Shown: one piece after another, positions 46,724 through 58,195 of the stretch
How positions within the stretch are numbered: position 1 is the stretch's first letter
Layout of the letters: the number at the start of each line of letters is the position of its first letter
Source of the DNA: Tuctoria greenei
Taxonomy: Eukaryota; Streptophyta; Magnoliopsida; Poales; Poaceae
Reading direction: 5' to 3'
Length of the DNA stretch: 64,000 nt
NCBI GenBank assembly: GCA_036927565.1
Contig: JAYESD010000001.1
Span: 138,249,415-138,313,414, forward strand
Program-made: the position numbers and the translations under genes
The notes under the pieces: model-generated
Told to the model about the DNA's origin: nothing
Databases searched by the model: none
What the model saw: only the letters and a program-made list of their open reading frames with translations

Positions 46724-47038
46724 GGTTGTACAAGTACAAGTACAAGTTGACCTAGCATCCTATAGGATATTGTAGCAGCTCAAAAGAGAGAGAAAGGAAT
46801 GTCGAGTATCCGGGCAAGGATTAACGAGAAGAAGATGAAGTGTTTCCGGATGGATGATCAAGGTGTTCTATGGTTCCACAACCGAATAGTAATACCCCAG
46901 AATACGAAGCTAAAGAAGCAGATCTTAGATGAAGCACATATGTCAAAGTATTCTATACATCCAAGAAGTAACAAGATGTACCAAGATCTCTAGAGTAAAT
47001 TTTGGTTGACTAGGATGAAATGAGAGATTGCTAAATAT
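46724..47038 (+). pseudogene. Chromovirus integrase N-terminal segment (copy B)
   Basis: This is the linker and zinc region (ILDEAHMSKYSIHP, NKMYQDL, EIAKY). It is open for 64 codons from 46799, better kept than copy A, then stopped near 46991 and cut by the Sirevirus-like element. Confidence 0.8.
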
Positions 47039-48776
47039 TGTAGGATCGAAGAGCATGTGAAAAGCTACCAAAGGGGGGTGAATAGTATACGAAAACTTTT
47101 TAGCGGAAGCAACGAAAACCCCTCAAAAGAAAATCAATCTGATAGAGAAACTGGGTGTATGAGTGTTTCCAAAGTGTTCAAAACATGAAAAATCAGTGTA
47201 GATCATAGAGAATCAAGTCATGAAGACACGCAAACAAGAATCACGAGAAAACATCATGTAAAACTTAAGTTATGATCAAAATCCTGAGCAAAGATCAATC
47301 TGTTCTAAGAGTGAGCAAACAGATCTGCTAGGCTGCAAAGAAACTCCTATAACTCAAAAACCACAAATCCAATAATCTCGAATTTTTGAAAGATGATAGA
47401 GTATTGAGTTGCAAAGACAGAACAAAAAGAATCACTTCAACTAGATCTGTAAAACTCGAGTTACAATAAAAACACCAAAGAAAGGTCGGGCAGCGCAGAA
47501 ACTAGAAGAGAAAGACTTGACAAAAACAAGTTGGACAAACAAGGCACAAAAGCTCCACTAAACTACAAATTTTATTGATCAAAACACAAGAGGAACAGCC
47601 TCAAAGTCGTGCAGCACGAGCTCTGGCCTCCCTTGCTTATATAACCAGCTCTTAGGCCAACCCAATCAACACTAGGACTCCTACTCTACTCTGTTTCAAC
47701 GAAAACTTTTCATAACTGCTCAAGACTCTTCCATATGCACATAGAAGCAATATTAAAACTTCCAAACATCGTAGCAGCATCCTAAACATTCCTAAAACAG
47801 CTCACCTTCATGAACCACACGAAATCTAACCAAAGCAAACTCGAAACCTTCCATAAACGAACCATAACCACCTCAGCCGCAGCCTGAGGCATAATCCAGT
47901 TGGTTGGACCTTTCCGACCACATCTTCACGTCCATATATATTCACCACGTCTTGGAGAAATGTAGCCACGTCCATGCACCCGTTGCACACCTGCAAACAC
48001 CTTCTAATGACATCCACGATACCTTCATATGCACTATTCTTGACTGAAACATGTTGCACGACCTCCCGATCAACTCGACCACAATTTCTCCCGAACTTGG
48101 TTGTTGAACCTCATCCTCTCCCTAAGACTAGTTTAATGGATCCCGTAACAATTCATGTCTTGACCTCAAGCAACACTTGTACATGAACAAACAACCAATT
48201 CTTCGAAGCACAAGTTTGCAACTTGACTCACGTTAGCCCGGAATACACACACCTTACGTGAGCACCTCACATAAGCATGTTGCAAACAATTTCAAAATGA
48301 TATCAGCCATAACCATCAAAAAACACCAAAAATAGTAAATTAATACTAAGAAAATCATCCCACAAGTCAGAAGAAAGTTTGAAACATTGCAAGTTAAAAC
48401 AGAACAGCCGCACAATTATTTTAGCAAGTTGAAATATTGAATAGTCCAAAAGCGGAGCTGCAACGTAAAGGCAAAAGATCAGACATTCCAATCCAAAACT
48501 CACGTGCAAATCACGTTTAGGAAAGTTTGGGCAGTCCTAACAAAGTAAAGAGTAATGTTACTCCCGAAAACACATTTGTAAAGATCTTCCGTGTTGACTC
48601 ACGAGCAGCTCACATGAGTGAAAGTTCAGACAATCCAAAATGAGAAACACGTTCGAATCACGTGAGGAAAAGTTCAGACAATCCGAAGAGGGTGTTTCAG
48701 CAATATTCAAAACTTTAAATTTTAACCCTCACTTTTATTCTAATTGCCGATATATTCAGCACACATAGGTCTCACA
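47039..48776 (-). repeat. 3' LTR of Sirevirus-like copy B (1,738 bp)
   Basis: It has TG...CA ends as in copy A. A minus-strand TATATAAG lies at 47636-47643. About 16 of the first 208 bases differ from the copy A 3' LTR by eye. Confidence 0.92.
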
Positions 48777-49771
48777 ATCTACCCCTTGATGAATGCATTG
48801 GCAACACTACTTAAAATCCGAAGATTAGCTCATTCATGTTTTATAAAAAGTTTTGATAAAATAAAATTTCTCCACCATTTTGAAAATCAAAAGTCAAATG
48901 AGAAGAAACTCAAAAAAATTATCCCCATATATGGAATTGTGCAAAACACTTGTGAATGTGCAATGTGTGTCATACTTCTTCTCGTTTGATAATGTATCCA
49001 GTAAGGTACAAAAAAGAAATTTAGTTGTTTTATGAGCATAATATGAGATATACATATAAAACAAAGCTCATCCAAATCATACAATCAAGTAACATACACT
49101 ATCGCATCAATGAGATACATAAAGTATTGTAAGCCATGCTAGAGATCAAGTGTAATTTTTCAATTTAAGCAATCATGATCTCACAAACTCAACTATTTAA
49201 AACTTGAAAGCATGACACATGTTGCTGTTTTTTATTTTCCATTATCAATTAAAGCACAAATTTCTATCATATGACATTTGCTAGAGATTATATGCTGCAT
49301 CAACCTTATTCTAACCAACCAAGCTAAGTCTATGTCATTTGACAATCAAAAGCCTAAGAACATGGTTTTAGTCATACACAACTCCTTCCAAGTTCATATC
49401 AAAGTGCAATGATAAGCAGTCTCAAAAGAAGAAGTGTGATGCATGCATATTCTCTTGATCTTTTCTGATTTTTATTTGATCATAGAAGCTCAATATGTGG
49501 GCTATTGATTGATTTTTTTTTATGATTAAAAACACTTGTGAGCATGCAACAAGTTCAAAACAGCAGAAAAGTTCAATCATGACCAGATTTAGTATAAGTA
49601 ATTATTCAAATTACTAGTCATGGCAAAACTAGAAAATTATAACATGAGTAATGTAGTAAGAACTTTTAGCATGTAAAAGGAATCACAAACTCATTTATGT
49701 ATGAAACACTATGCTCATATTATTTTAATTTTAGGTCCACAAATAGACTTCCCAAGTTTAAAAACTCCCTC
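48777..49771 (-). other. PPT cluster and noncoding tail (Sirevirus-like copy B)
   Basis: The PPT next to the LTR reads caaggggtagat on the minus strand, weakened by one change relative to copy A. The second and third runs are also degraded. No ORF is supported in the rest. Confidence 0.65.
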
Positions 49772-51617
49772 TCAATTTAAGCCATGAGGATACATAACCC
49801 CTATTTCACTATGAATGAATGAAAAACGAGTGAAACCCAAAGGTTTTGTAAAAATGTCAGCTAATTGTTGTTTGATATCTACATGGTGAAGCATAATGTT
49901 TCCTTTTTCAACATTATCACAGAGAAAAGTGATACGTAATGTCAATATGCTTAGTTCTAGAGCGTTGCACGGTGTTTTTAGCAATGCAAATGGCACTAGC
50001 GTTGTCACAAAATAGTTGAACACTATCTAATTCAACCCCATAGTCCTTTAGTGTTTGACCATTTAAAGAATTTGTGAGCAAACGCTAGCAATAGCTACAT
50101 ATTCAGATTCGGCCGGTGATTGTGCAACTGAACTTTGTTTTATAGAGGACCAAGCAACGAGTGAATTACCAAGAAAATGAAAAGCACCCGAAGTACTTTT
50201 CCTATCAATCCAACAACCCCCAAAATCAGAATCAGAAATAAGATTTCAAAGTAACGGTTGAGGAAAATTGAAGAAAAATGCCAAATTTTCTAGTACCATG
50301 TAAATACCTGAGAATCCTTTTGACGGCTTGACAATGTGAAACACGTGGGAAAGCTTGAAATCTTGCACAAAGACATACACTGAGTTATATGTCCGATCTT
50401 GATGTCGTGAGGTAAAAAAGTGATCTGATCATGCTTTGATATTCTTTTTGATCAACGAGTTCACTCTCTTCATCAAGTTCAAGTGTCGTTGGTGTTCCCA
50501 TTGGTGTCCAAAGCGGCTTGTTGTTTTCCATGTTGAAATGTATAAGGATATCTTTCGTGTACTTCGTTTGATGCACAAAGGTTTCCTCCTTAGTTTGCTT
50601 GATTTGTAGCCATAAAAAGTATGTGAGTTCTCCCACCATACTCGTTTCAAATTCCAAACTCATCATAGCATAAAACTTGGACATAAGATCATGAGAAGCA
50701 CAACCAAAGATAATATCATCCACATACACATGAACGAATAATGAGTCAATGCCATGCTTCAACATAAAAAGAGTTTTATCTACTTTGCCCATGGTAAACC
50801 CGTTTTTAAGTAAAAATGTTTTTAACCTATCATACCATGCTCTAGGGGCTTGTTTAAGACCATACAAAGCTATGGACAGTTTGCAAACATGATTCGGAAA
50901 ATCAAGATTTTCAAAACCTAGGGGTTGCTTAACATAAACCTCCTCATCTATGTAGCCATTGAGAAAAGCACTTTTCACGTCCATTTGACATAATTTGAAA
51001 CTGTTAGACGTAGCAAATGCTAATAAAATTTTTATGGCTTCTAACTTAACAACAGGAGCAAACTTTCATAAAAAATCTAGACCTTCTACTTGTGTGAAAC
51101 CTTGAGCAACCGATCTAGCCTTATTTATAACCACGACCCATCCTCAATTTGTTTTATTTTTGAACATCCATTTAGTTCCAATTAATGTGTCATCAAGAGG
51201 TGGAGGTACAATTTTCCAAACATTATTTCTTTCAAAATTTTCTAACTCTTCTTGCACGGCAATCATCCAAGATTCCTTAGTGAGTGTGTTTGATATATCT
51301 TTAGATTCAAAAGAAGCAACAAAAGCAGAATAAGCATGAGAGTTTGGATCGCAAAACCTGGACTGTGTGACCCATGTGTGCAAGCTTCCAATAATTTGTT
51401 GTGGTGGATGACTTTTGAGGATTCGGGGGGGGGGGGGGGGGGGGGAGGGAGTAGACACTTTACAAGCTCCCTCTTCTTCATGTTCATCACAAATCGAAGA
51501 ACTTGTGGCTCGAGGAATATCTGGACCAGCAATAGTGGTCGTTGGTGCTGGTTGTGGAACGAGATTTAGAGCTAGATCGTCATTGTTTATTTCAAAAATT
51601 TCGAGTAGCAGCTCCAC
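49772..51617 (-). pseudogene. Copia RT and RNase H (Sirevirus-like copy B)
   Basis: RT is largely open at 50984-50385: MDVKSAFLNG, LYGLKQAPRAWYDRL and an intact VYVDDIIFG. It is one continuous frame of 199 codons, better preserved than copy A. The RT start and linker (51617-51144) contain a run of 21 G at 51425-51445 that is absent from copy A and encodes a poly-Pro stretch. RNase H is fragmentary, with IFTKPLGF near 49825. Confidence 0.85.
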
Positions 51618-52655
51618 TTCTTCTTCATCTTCAATGAAAATACCCTCCCCCTACGGATATGACTCTCGACCTGCAATATTATAACTAGTACCTGGGCTAG
51701 CTTCATCAAAATAAACTTCACAAGTTTGTGAGTGTCAAGTAAAAGCACACGGTAGCCTCTAGTATGAGATGGATAACCAAAAAACATGCCATCAACAGAT
51801 CTAGCTTCAAAATTATCAAGATTACCATGTTTCTTAACAAAGCATTTGCATCCAAGGACCCTAAAGTGTGTTACACTAGGCCTATATCGAAACCGCAACT
51901 CATATGGTTTTTTTTCTAGCTTAGCATGCAAGAAAACTTGATTTGAGACATAACAAGCAGTTGCAATTGCATCAGCCTGAAATTCCCTATGAGTTTGATA
52001 TTCATCAAGCATAGTCCTAGCCATCTCAACTAAGGTTCTGTTCTTTCTCTCTACAACACCATTTTGTTGAGGTACATATAGTGAAGAAAATTGATGATCT
52101 ATCCCATTTTCAGCACAAAAGTGATCAAATGATTGATATTTAAATTAAGTTCCGTTATCACTTCTAATTGCTTTTAAAAATCCTGGGTGGTCAATTGAAA
52201 GTCTAAGAACTAAACTTCTAAAGTGACTAAAAGCTTCATTCTTAGATGTCATAAGTAAACCCAAAAGTATCTAGAATGGTCATCAACAATTACAAGCACA
52301 TACCACTTATCTCCAAAAGACTGAACACGTGAGAGACCTACAGTGTCAAGGTGTAAAAGTTGTGTCGGTGATGTTGTCATGGTCATTGTGAGTGAAAAAT
52401 GTGAACCTACAACCATTTTAGCATTTCTACAAGAAGAGCAAACAATTTCTTTGTCCCATTTAAGCTTAGGCAGCCCAGTTTGCAATCAAGAGCACTAACA
52501 TGTGTGACATGATCAAAGCCTACATGACCAAGTCTATGATGCCAAAAATATAAGTCCTTTGAATCATTAGCAACTAGAAACCTAAGCTTAGAGTTTGACA
52601 TATCAAAATCAGCTTTAAAAACTTTTCCAAACCTAGACATATTAAACATAAGCAC
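51618..52655 (-). pseudogene. Copia integrase with pre-integrase region (copy B)
   Basis: The HHCC region (FWHHRLGHVGFDHV) is at 52655-52480, with a frameshift before the CSSC pair. The block LVIVDDHSRYFWVYL follows. The middle of the DDE core is damaged around 52140, and the tail ELRFRYRPSVTHFRV and FFGYPSHTRGYRV is open at 52024-51700. Confidence 0.83.
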
Positions 52656-52799
52656 ACCGTTAGAATCTACAACCTTGCAGCAATTTTTAGTGAAAATAAT
52701 TTCAATATTTTAATCTAACAATTGTGAAACAGAAAGCAAGTTGTATTTTTAAATATTTAACAAGTGCCACGTCTTTGAACGTGTAGTGATTATTAGCTC

Positions 52800-55176
52800 T
52801 AACTGAACCCTTAGCAATTATAGGAGTTGAAGAATTATCGACAAAAGTAACTTTCTCTACACATGACACAGAAAGAGAGGGAGGAGAACCATTCTTTGTT
52901 ACCGGTCATGTGGCGTGAGGAACCTGAATCCACAACCAAATGTTCTCCTTCCTCAAGCGTGTAACCTACATAGAAGCACAATACTTCGATGACTAAATAC
53001 TAGGGTTAGTCAAAAAGCGTTTAGGAATTCAATACTGAGTCATGCAACATCCATCAGGAATAACATGCGAAAGCTAAGATAAAACAACAGGTTTATGAGT
53101 CAAATTTTAAGAATTTTTGTTCCCAACTACTAACATTTGAGGTGTTACATGTGTAGCACAAAAAATAGTAGGTTTGGGAGTAAACTTTGCAAGTCTTTGA
53201 CTCATCACAGCAGGTTGCAAGCTCCTAACATTCGGTTCAGCACGTGCAGCAAGTTTTGCTTGGTTGTTATATGTTCTAGCTTGCATTCTTTGCTTCTTTT
53301 CTTGTTTTGCTAGTCTATAATGAAAATATATGGCATGACCATCTCTACCACAGTATGTACAATGAAATTTTACTTTGCGTTCATGTCTAGATGAGCAACA
53401 AACATGTTTATTAGCAACCGAATGAGACAACATTCTTGCAGAATTAAAAACTACCTCTTTTTTTTAGGAACCGTTTGAATCAACCCACTTCCTAATGACC
53501 TAACAACCTTAGGTGGATGTGCCTTAGCATGAGCATGAGAATAAAAACCTAAACCAATTTTATCATTGCAAGTCTTAGAAGAATTCAACAGCAATTTACA
53601 CATGAAGTTTTTTCTTTTAATTTGCAATTAGAACAATAATTAACTTCATGAGAACGTAAAGCATTGTTCAAAACAGAAATTTCATTCAAAGCATCATGTA
53701 GTTTCTTAGCAAGCTCACCATAGTTAGAACAATGCAAATCAATTGTTGAACAACTAGCATCTTTGAAGTTTTTATCATTAAGTTCAGCAAGCTTTTTTTT
53801 CTTTTCAATTTCAAGTTCAAGTTTATCAACAGTGGAGGTTGCGCACTTATTAAAGAGGACAATTGTTCATATATGAGTTCGCGTGAGGAACAATAATCAG
53901 CACTAGGAATCAAGGATTTTAACCGATTAATTTCAAATTCTAGTGATTCAATTTTAATAGCATTGTCTCTAAGTTTTTTGTCCTTTTTCCTAAGTATAAT
54001 AGTGGCATGAGAAATAGCATCACACATTTCTTCGCAAGTGGTACATACCTCTTCATAGTCGCTATTATGTTCTGCTTCCTCCATGCTTGATCTTGAGCGG
54101 CTCGCCATGAAACGCATATTTGCCAAAGTGTCTTCATCTTCATCACTTCTAGAGTCCACATCGCTCGAGCCAAGTTCTTGAAGTGCAGAGACAAAGCTGT
54201 TTACCAATTGGCGACCTATAAAACCCTTCTTTTTCTTCTTGTTGTTTGCAGAGGAGGACTTGAAATTTGTTTGCTGCTCATTACGAGCAGTAGAATCTGA
54301 AAGGTTAGGGCAATTTGTATGAAAATGTCCAAGCTCACCGCATTTGAAGCATCAATGAGGTCCACCACTTCCTCTCCTTCTAGTTCTCACATTTGAAGCA
54401 TCAATGAATGCTTTCAAGAACCGAGTAGAGAGAAGTGCTAGCTCCTCCTGTGGAAATTCTTCAATCTGTTCAAGGGTTAGAGAAGACAACAAAGCAAGTG
54501 TACCATATAATGAATATGCAGTAGAACTAGGCATGTTACGTTGTGAAACAAATGCAAGAGACTTGTTGGGATTTTTCCGTTATATAATGTCAAGTTAATG
54601 AGTTTTTAACTCAAAATATAGCACATCTAATGTAAGTGTACTCATAAAAGTGGATTCATGAATAGATGTAACTTTCATCTCCCAAATTGACATATCTAAT
54701 GCACTTAATAATTTCCTAGCATTTTCAGCATCTGAAAAATTAACATCAACGCTACGCAAGTTGCTGAGAATTTTATTAAAGCGAGCAAGGAGATCATCGA
54801 TCGACTAACTGGGTTGCATCTCAAAATGCATGTACTCTTTCTTGAACATATCTTGGCGTACCTCTTTGATTATGTTGGAGCCTTCCTGATAGTCATATAG
54901 CACTTTCCATACGTCGTATGCAGATCAGAGGTGTGCAACACAATCGAAGTCGCTTTGAGTCAATCCATGTATAATGAGGTTGCGTGCCTTGTTGTTGTTG
55001 TCAACTTCTATCATGTTTTCAGTCGTAACATCATAATTTGATGTCATGAAGAAGCGCTTGAAGACCTTTTCCAATATGGTGAAGCCTTGCGTCTATGTGT
55101 AAGCATCCACGTGAACCTTCCAAACCTGAAAATCAATGCTATTGAACACACAAGGTTTTGCAAAGTATTTCTCCAT
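52800..55176 (-). pseudogene. Copia gag and protease (Sirevirus-like copy B)
   Basis: Gag starts at ATG 55176 (MEKYFAKPCVF), about 60 bases after the PBS. The zinc knuckle CFKCGELGHFHTNC is at 54310-54351. The acidic linker with ELGSSDVDSRSDEDED (54207-53900) and the second Cys/His segment (FHCTYCGRDGH, near 53350) are kept. The protease active site DSGS with HMTG is near 52905-52940. Frameshifts are present. Confidence 0.82.
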
Positions 55177-55237
55177 GATAATTAGTCAAAACACATGCAA
55201 ATAATAAATATTAGAGCAAAATGGATCTGATATGAAT

Positions 55238-56981
55238 TTTAGGTTCGAAGAGCACGTGAAAAGATACTAGAGGTGAGTTAATAGTAGGCTAAAACTTTTT
55301 CAGTGGAAGCAACAAAAACTCTTTGGCGGAAAATTAATCTGATAGAGAAACCGTGTGTGTGAGTGTTTCCAAAGTGTTTAAAACGTGAAACATCAGTGTA
55401 TATCATAGAGAATCAATTCATCAATACAATACAACAAGAATCACAAGAAAACGTCAAGTAAAACTCAAGTTATGATCAAAACCAAGAGCAAATGTCAAAA
55501 TGTTCTAACAGAGAGCAAACACATTTCCTATGCTGCAAAGAAACTCGTGTAACTGAAACACCACAAATTCAATGAATGTGAAATATTGTCAGGTTATAGA
55601 TTATTGAGTTGTGAATACAACACAAAAAGAATCATGTCAATTGGATCTATAAAACTCGAGTTATGATGAAAACAACAAAGAAATGTCGGGCAGCGCAGAA
55701 ACTCAACAAGAAAGACTTGATTAAAACAAGTCGGATGAACAAGGCACAAAAGCTCCTCTAAACTACGAAATTTTTTGATCAAAACGAAAGAGGAACAGCC
55801 CCAAAGTCGTGCACCACGAGCTCTGGCCTCCCTTGCTTATATAACCATCTCTTACACCAACCCAACCAACACTAGGACTCCTACTCCTACTCTGTTTCAA
55901 CCGAAACTTTCAATAACAGCTCAAGACTCTTCCATACGCATATAGAAGCAATATTAAGACTTACAAACATCTTAGGATTGTCCTAAATATTCATAAAACA
56001 ACTCAACTTTGTGACCCACACGGAATCTAACCAAGAAACACTCGAAACTTTCCATAAACAAACCATAATCACCTCATCAACAATTTGAGGCATAATCCAG
56101 TTGGTTGGACCTTTCGGGACACATCTTCACGTCCATATCTCTTTAACACGTCTTGGAGCAATGTAGTCACATCCATGCACCTCTTGCACACGTGCAAATA
56201 CCTTCCCATGAAGTCAACGATACCTTCATATGCATTGTTCTTGACTCAAACATGTTGCGCGACCTCCCGATCAACTCAATCACAATTCCTCCCGAACTTG
56301 GTTGTTAAACCTCATTTTCTCCCTAAGACTAGTTCAATGGATCCTGTGACCAGCCATGTCTTGACCTCGAGCAACACCTGCACATGAAAAAACAACCAAT
56401 TCTTCCGAGCACAAGTCCACGACTTGACTCACGTCAGTCCGAAAAACAAAACACCTTAAATGAGCACCTCACACAAGCTTATTGCAAACCATATCAAAAA
56501 TGATATCAGTCATAACCACCAAAACGCACCAAAAACTTAGTAAATGAATACTAACCAAATCTTCCCAAAAGCCAAAAGCAAGTTCAAAACATTGCAAGTT
56601 AGAACAGAACAACCACACAATTATTTTAGGAAGTTGAAATATCGAATAGTCCAAAAGCGGCACTGCAATGTAAAGGCAAAAGATGGACATTCCAATCTGA
56701 AATTCATGTGCAAATCACGTGTCGGAAAGTTCGGATAGTCCTAACAAAGTAAAGAGTAAATGTTACTCCCAAAAACAAATTTGTAAAAATCAACCGTGTT
56801 AACTTATGTGCAGCCCACGTGACTGAAAGTTCGGACAATCCGAAGCGAGAAACACACGCGAATCACGTGAGGAATAGTTCAGACAATTCGAAGTGGGTGT
56901 TTCAGAAATATTCAGAACTTTGAATGTTAACCCTCACTTTTATTCTAACTGCCGATGTATTCAGCACACACAGGTCTCACA
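55238..56981 (-). repeat. 5' LTR of Sirevirus-like copy B (1,744 bp)
   Basis: It aligns with 15361-17103, with about 14 differences in the first 208 bases by eye. A minus-strand TATATAAG lies at 55836-55843. The PBS region immediately outside reads atatcagatcca on the minus strand. The palindromic CACGTG repeats are near 56700-56905. Confidence 0.9.
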
Positions 56982-56986
56982 AATAC

Positions 56987-57564
56987 GTATCCGAGTGTGA
57001 TACGTGTCGGAGGGTCAAAGCTTATCACAAGAGGAAAGCAGGAATGCTTCAACCATTAAGTGTTCCGGCATGGAAATGGGAGGACGTCAACATGGACTTT
57101 ATTGTCGGATTGCCTCTCACATTTTGGAAGCTTGATTCCATTTGGGTGATCGTTGACCGATTAACAAAATCAGCACACTTCATCCCAGTAAATATTGGAT
57201 TTCGTGCTGAGCAATATGCAAAGTTGTACCTTGCAAGGTCGTGTGTTTACACATAGTTTCCCGCACCATCGTCTTGGACAGAGTGTCCTTGTTTCTAGCT
57301 CGTTTCTTCGAACAACTTCATGAGTCTCTTGGAAACAAGTTAATTCGTAGCTCAGCATACCTCCCTCAAACCGACGATTAAACTGAGCGCCTAAATGAGA
57401 TACTGGAAGATATGTTGAGAGCTTGTGCCATAAACCATGGGAAGAATTGGGATGACCATTTTCCATTAGCGGAATTCTTTTACAATAATGGTTATCCCAC
57501 AAGTATCAAGATGACACCTTATGAAGAACTCTATGGACACAAGGGTCGTACACCAATCAATTAG
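56987..57564 (+). pseudogene. Chromovirus integrase core (copy B)
   Basis: It resumes with VSECDTCRRVK after the Sirevirus-like element. MDFIVGLP and DRLTKSAHFIPV are intact. The second catalytic block is damaged (family SDGGS reads LDRVS). The Glu is present (TERLNEILEDML) but preceded by a stop at the QTDD block. A frame change lies near 57256. Confidence 0.84.
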
Positions 57565-58195
57565 TGTGAATCCAGCGAGAGAGTTATCTTCGGAGTGGAT
57601 CTTGATATAGAAACCGAGGAACAAGTCAAGCTTATTCAATCAAATCTCAAAGCTGCACAATCTCGCTAGTAGAGTTATGCAGACAAAAGACGTCGTCCCT
57701 TGCTCTTTGCAGTCAGAGATCAAGTCTATCTCCGTGTGTCACCAATGAAAGGAATTCATCAATTCGGGGTGAAATGAAAACTATCTCCGCCTTTCATTGG
57801 TCCATTTCCCATCACGGAGCAATGCGGACCTGTTGCGTATCATTTGGAGCTGCTAGCCTCGTTATCAGGAATACATGGTTTTTTCCATGTCTCACGGTTA
57901 AGGAAGTGTCTAAAGAAGGCAACAGAAGTTCTCACAGAAGGCATGGAAGCATTGCAACCAGATCTAACCCATGTGGAACATCCAATACAAATCATTGATG
58001 AAAAGACGTGTGATACAAGAAATCGATCATTGCGATTCTACAAGGTGTTATGGAATAATCACACGCCGACAAAGCTATTGGAAAAACAAGGATTTTCTTC
58101 GAGTCAAATAACCAGAGTTGTTATCGACTTATCTTCAGTAACATTCTATCTCGTTTTTTATTAATATCGGGACAAGTTCTTTTGAGGGGGAGGAT
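57565..58195 (+). pseudogene. Chromovirus integrase C-terminus with chromodomain-like tail (copy B)
   Basis: It is uninterrupted here: GVDLD-E-EEQVKLIQSNLKAAQSR, a GPF-type module, FFHVSRLRKCLKK, and the chromodomain-like tail IQIIDEKTCDTRNRSLRFYK then VLWNNHTPTKLLEKQGF (57990-58100). It carries the empty site of the Mutator-like insertion at 57962-57970. The PPT gagggggaggat lies at 58184-58195. Confidence 0.82.

Larger units (their letters stand above)
47039..56981 (-). mobile_element. Sirevirus-like Ty1/copia element, copy B (9,943 bp)
   Basis: It is the same insertion as 7216-17103, at the same chromovirus codon and in the same antisense orientation. The duplication is aatat at 47034-47038 and aatac at 56982-56986. 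All parts of copy A are present. Confidence 0.9.
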
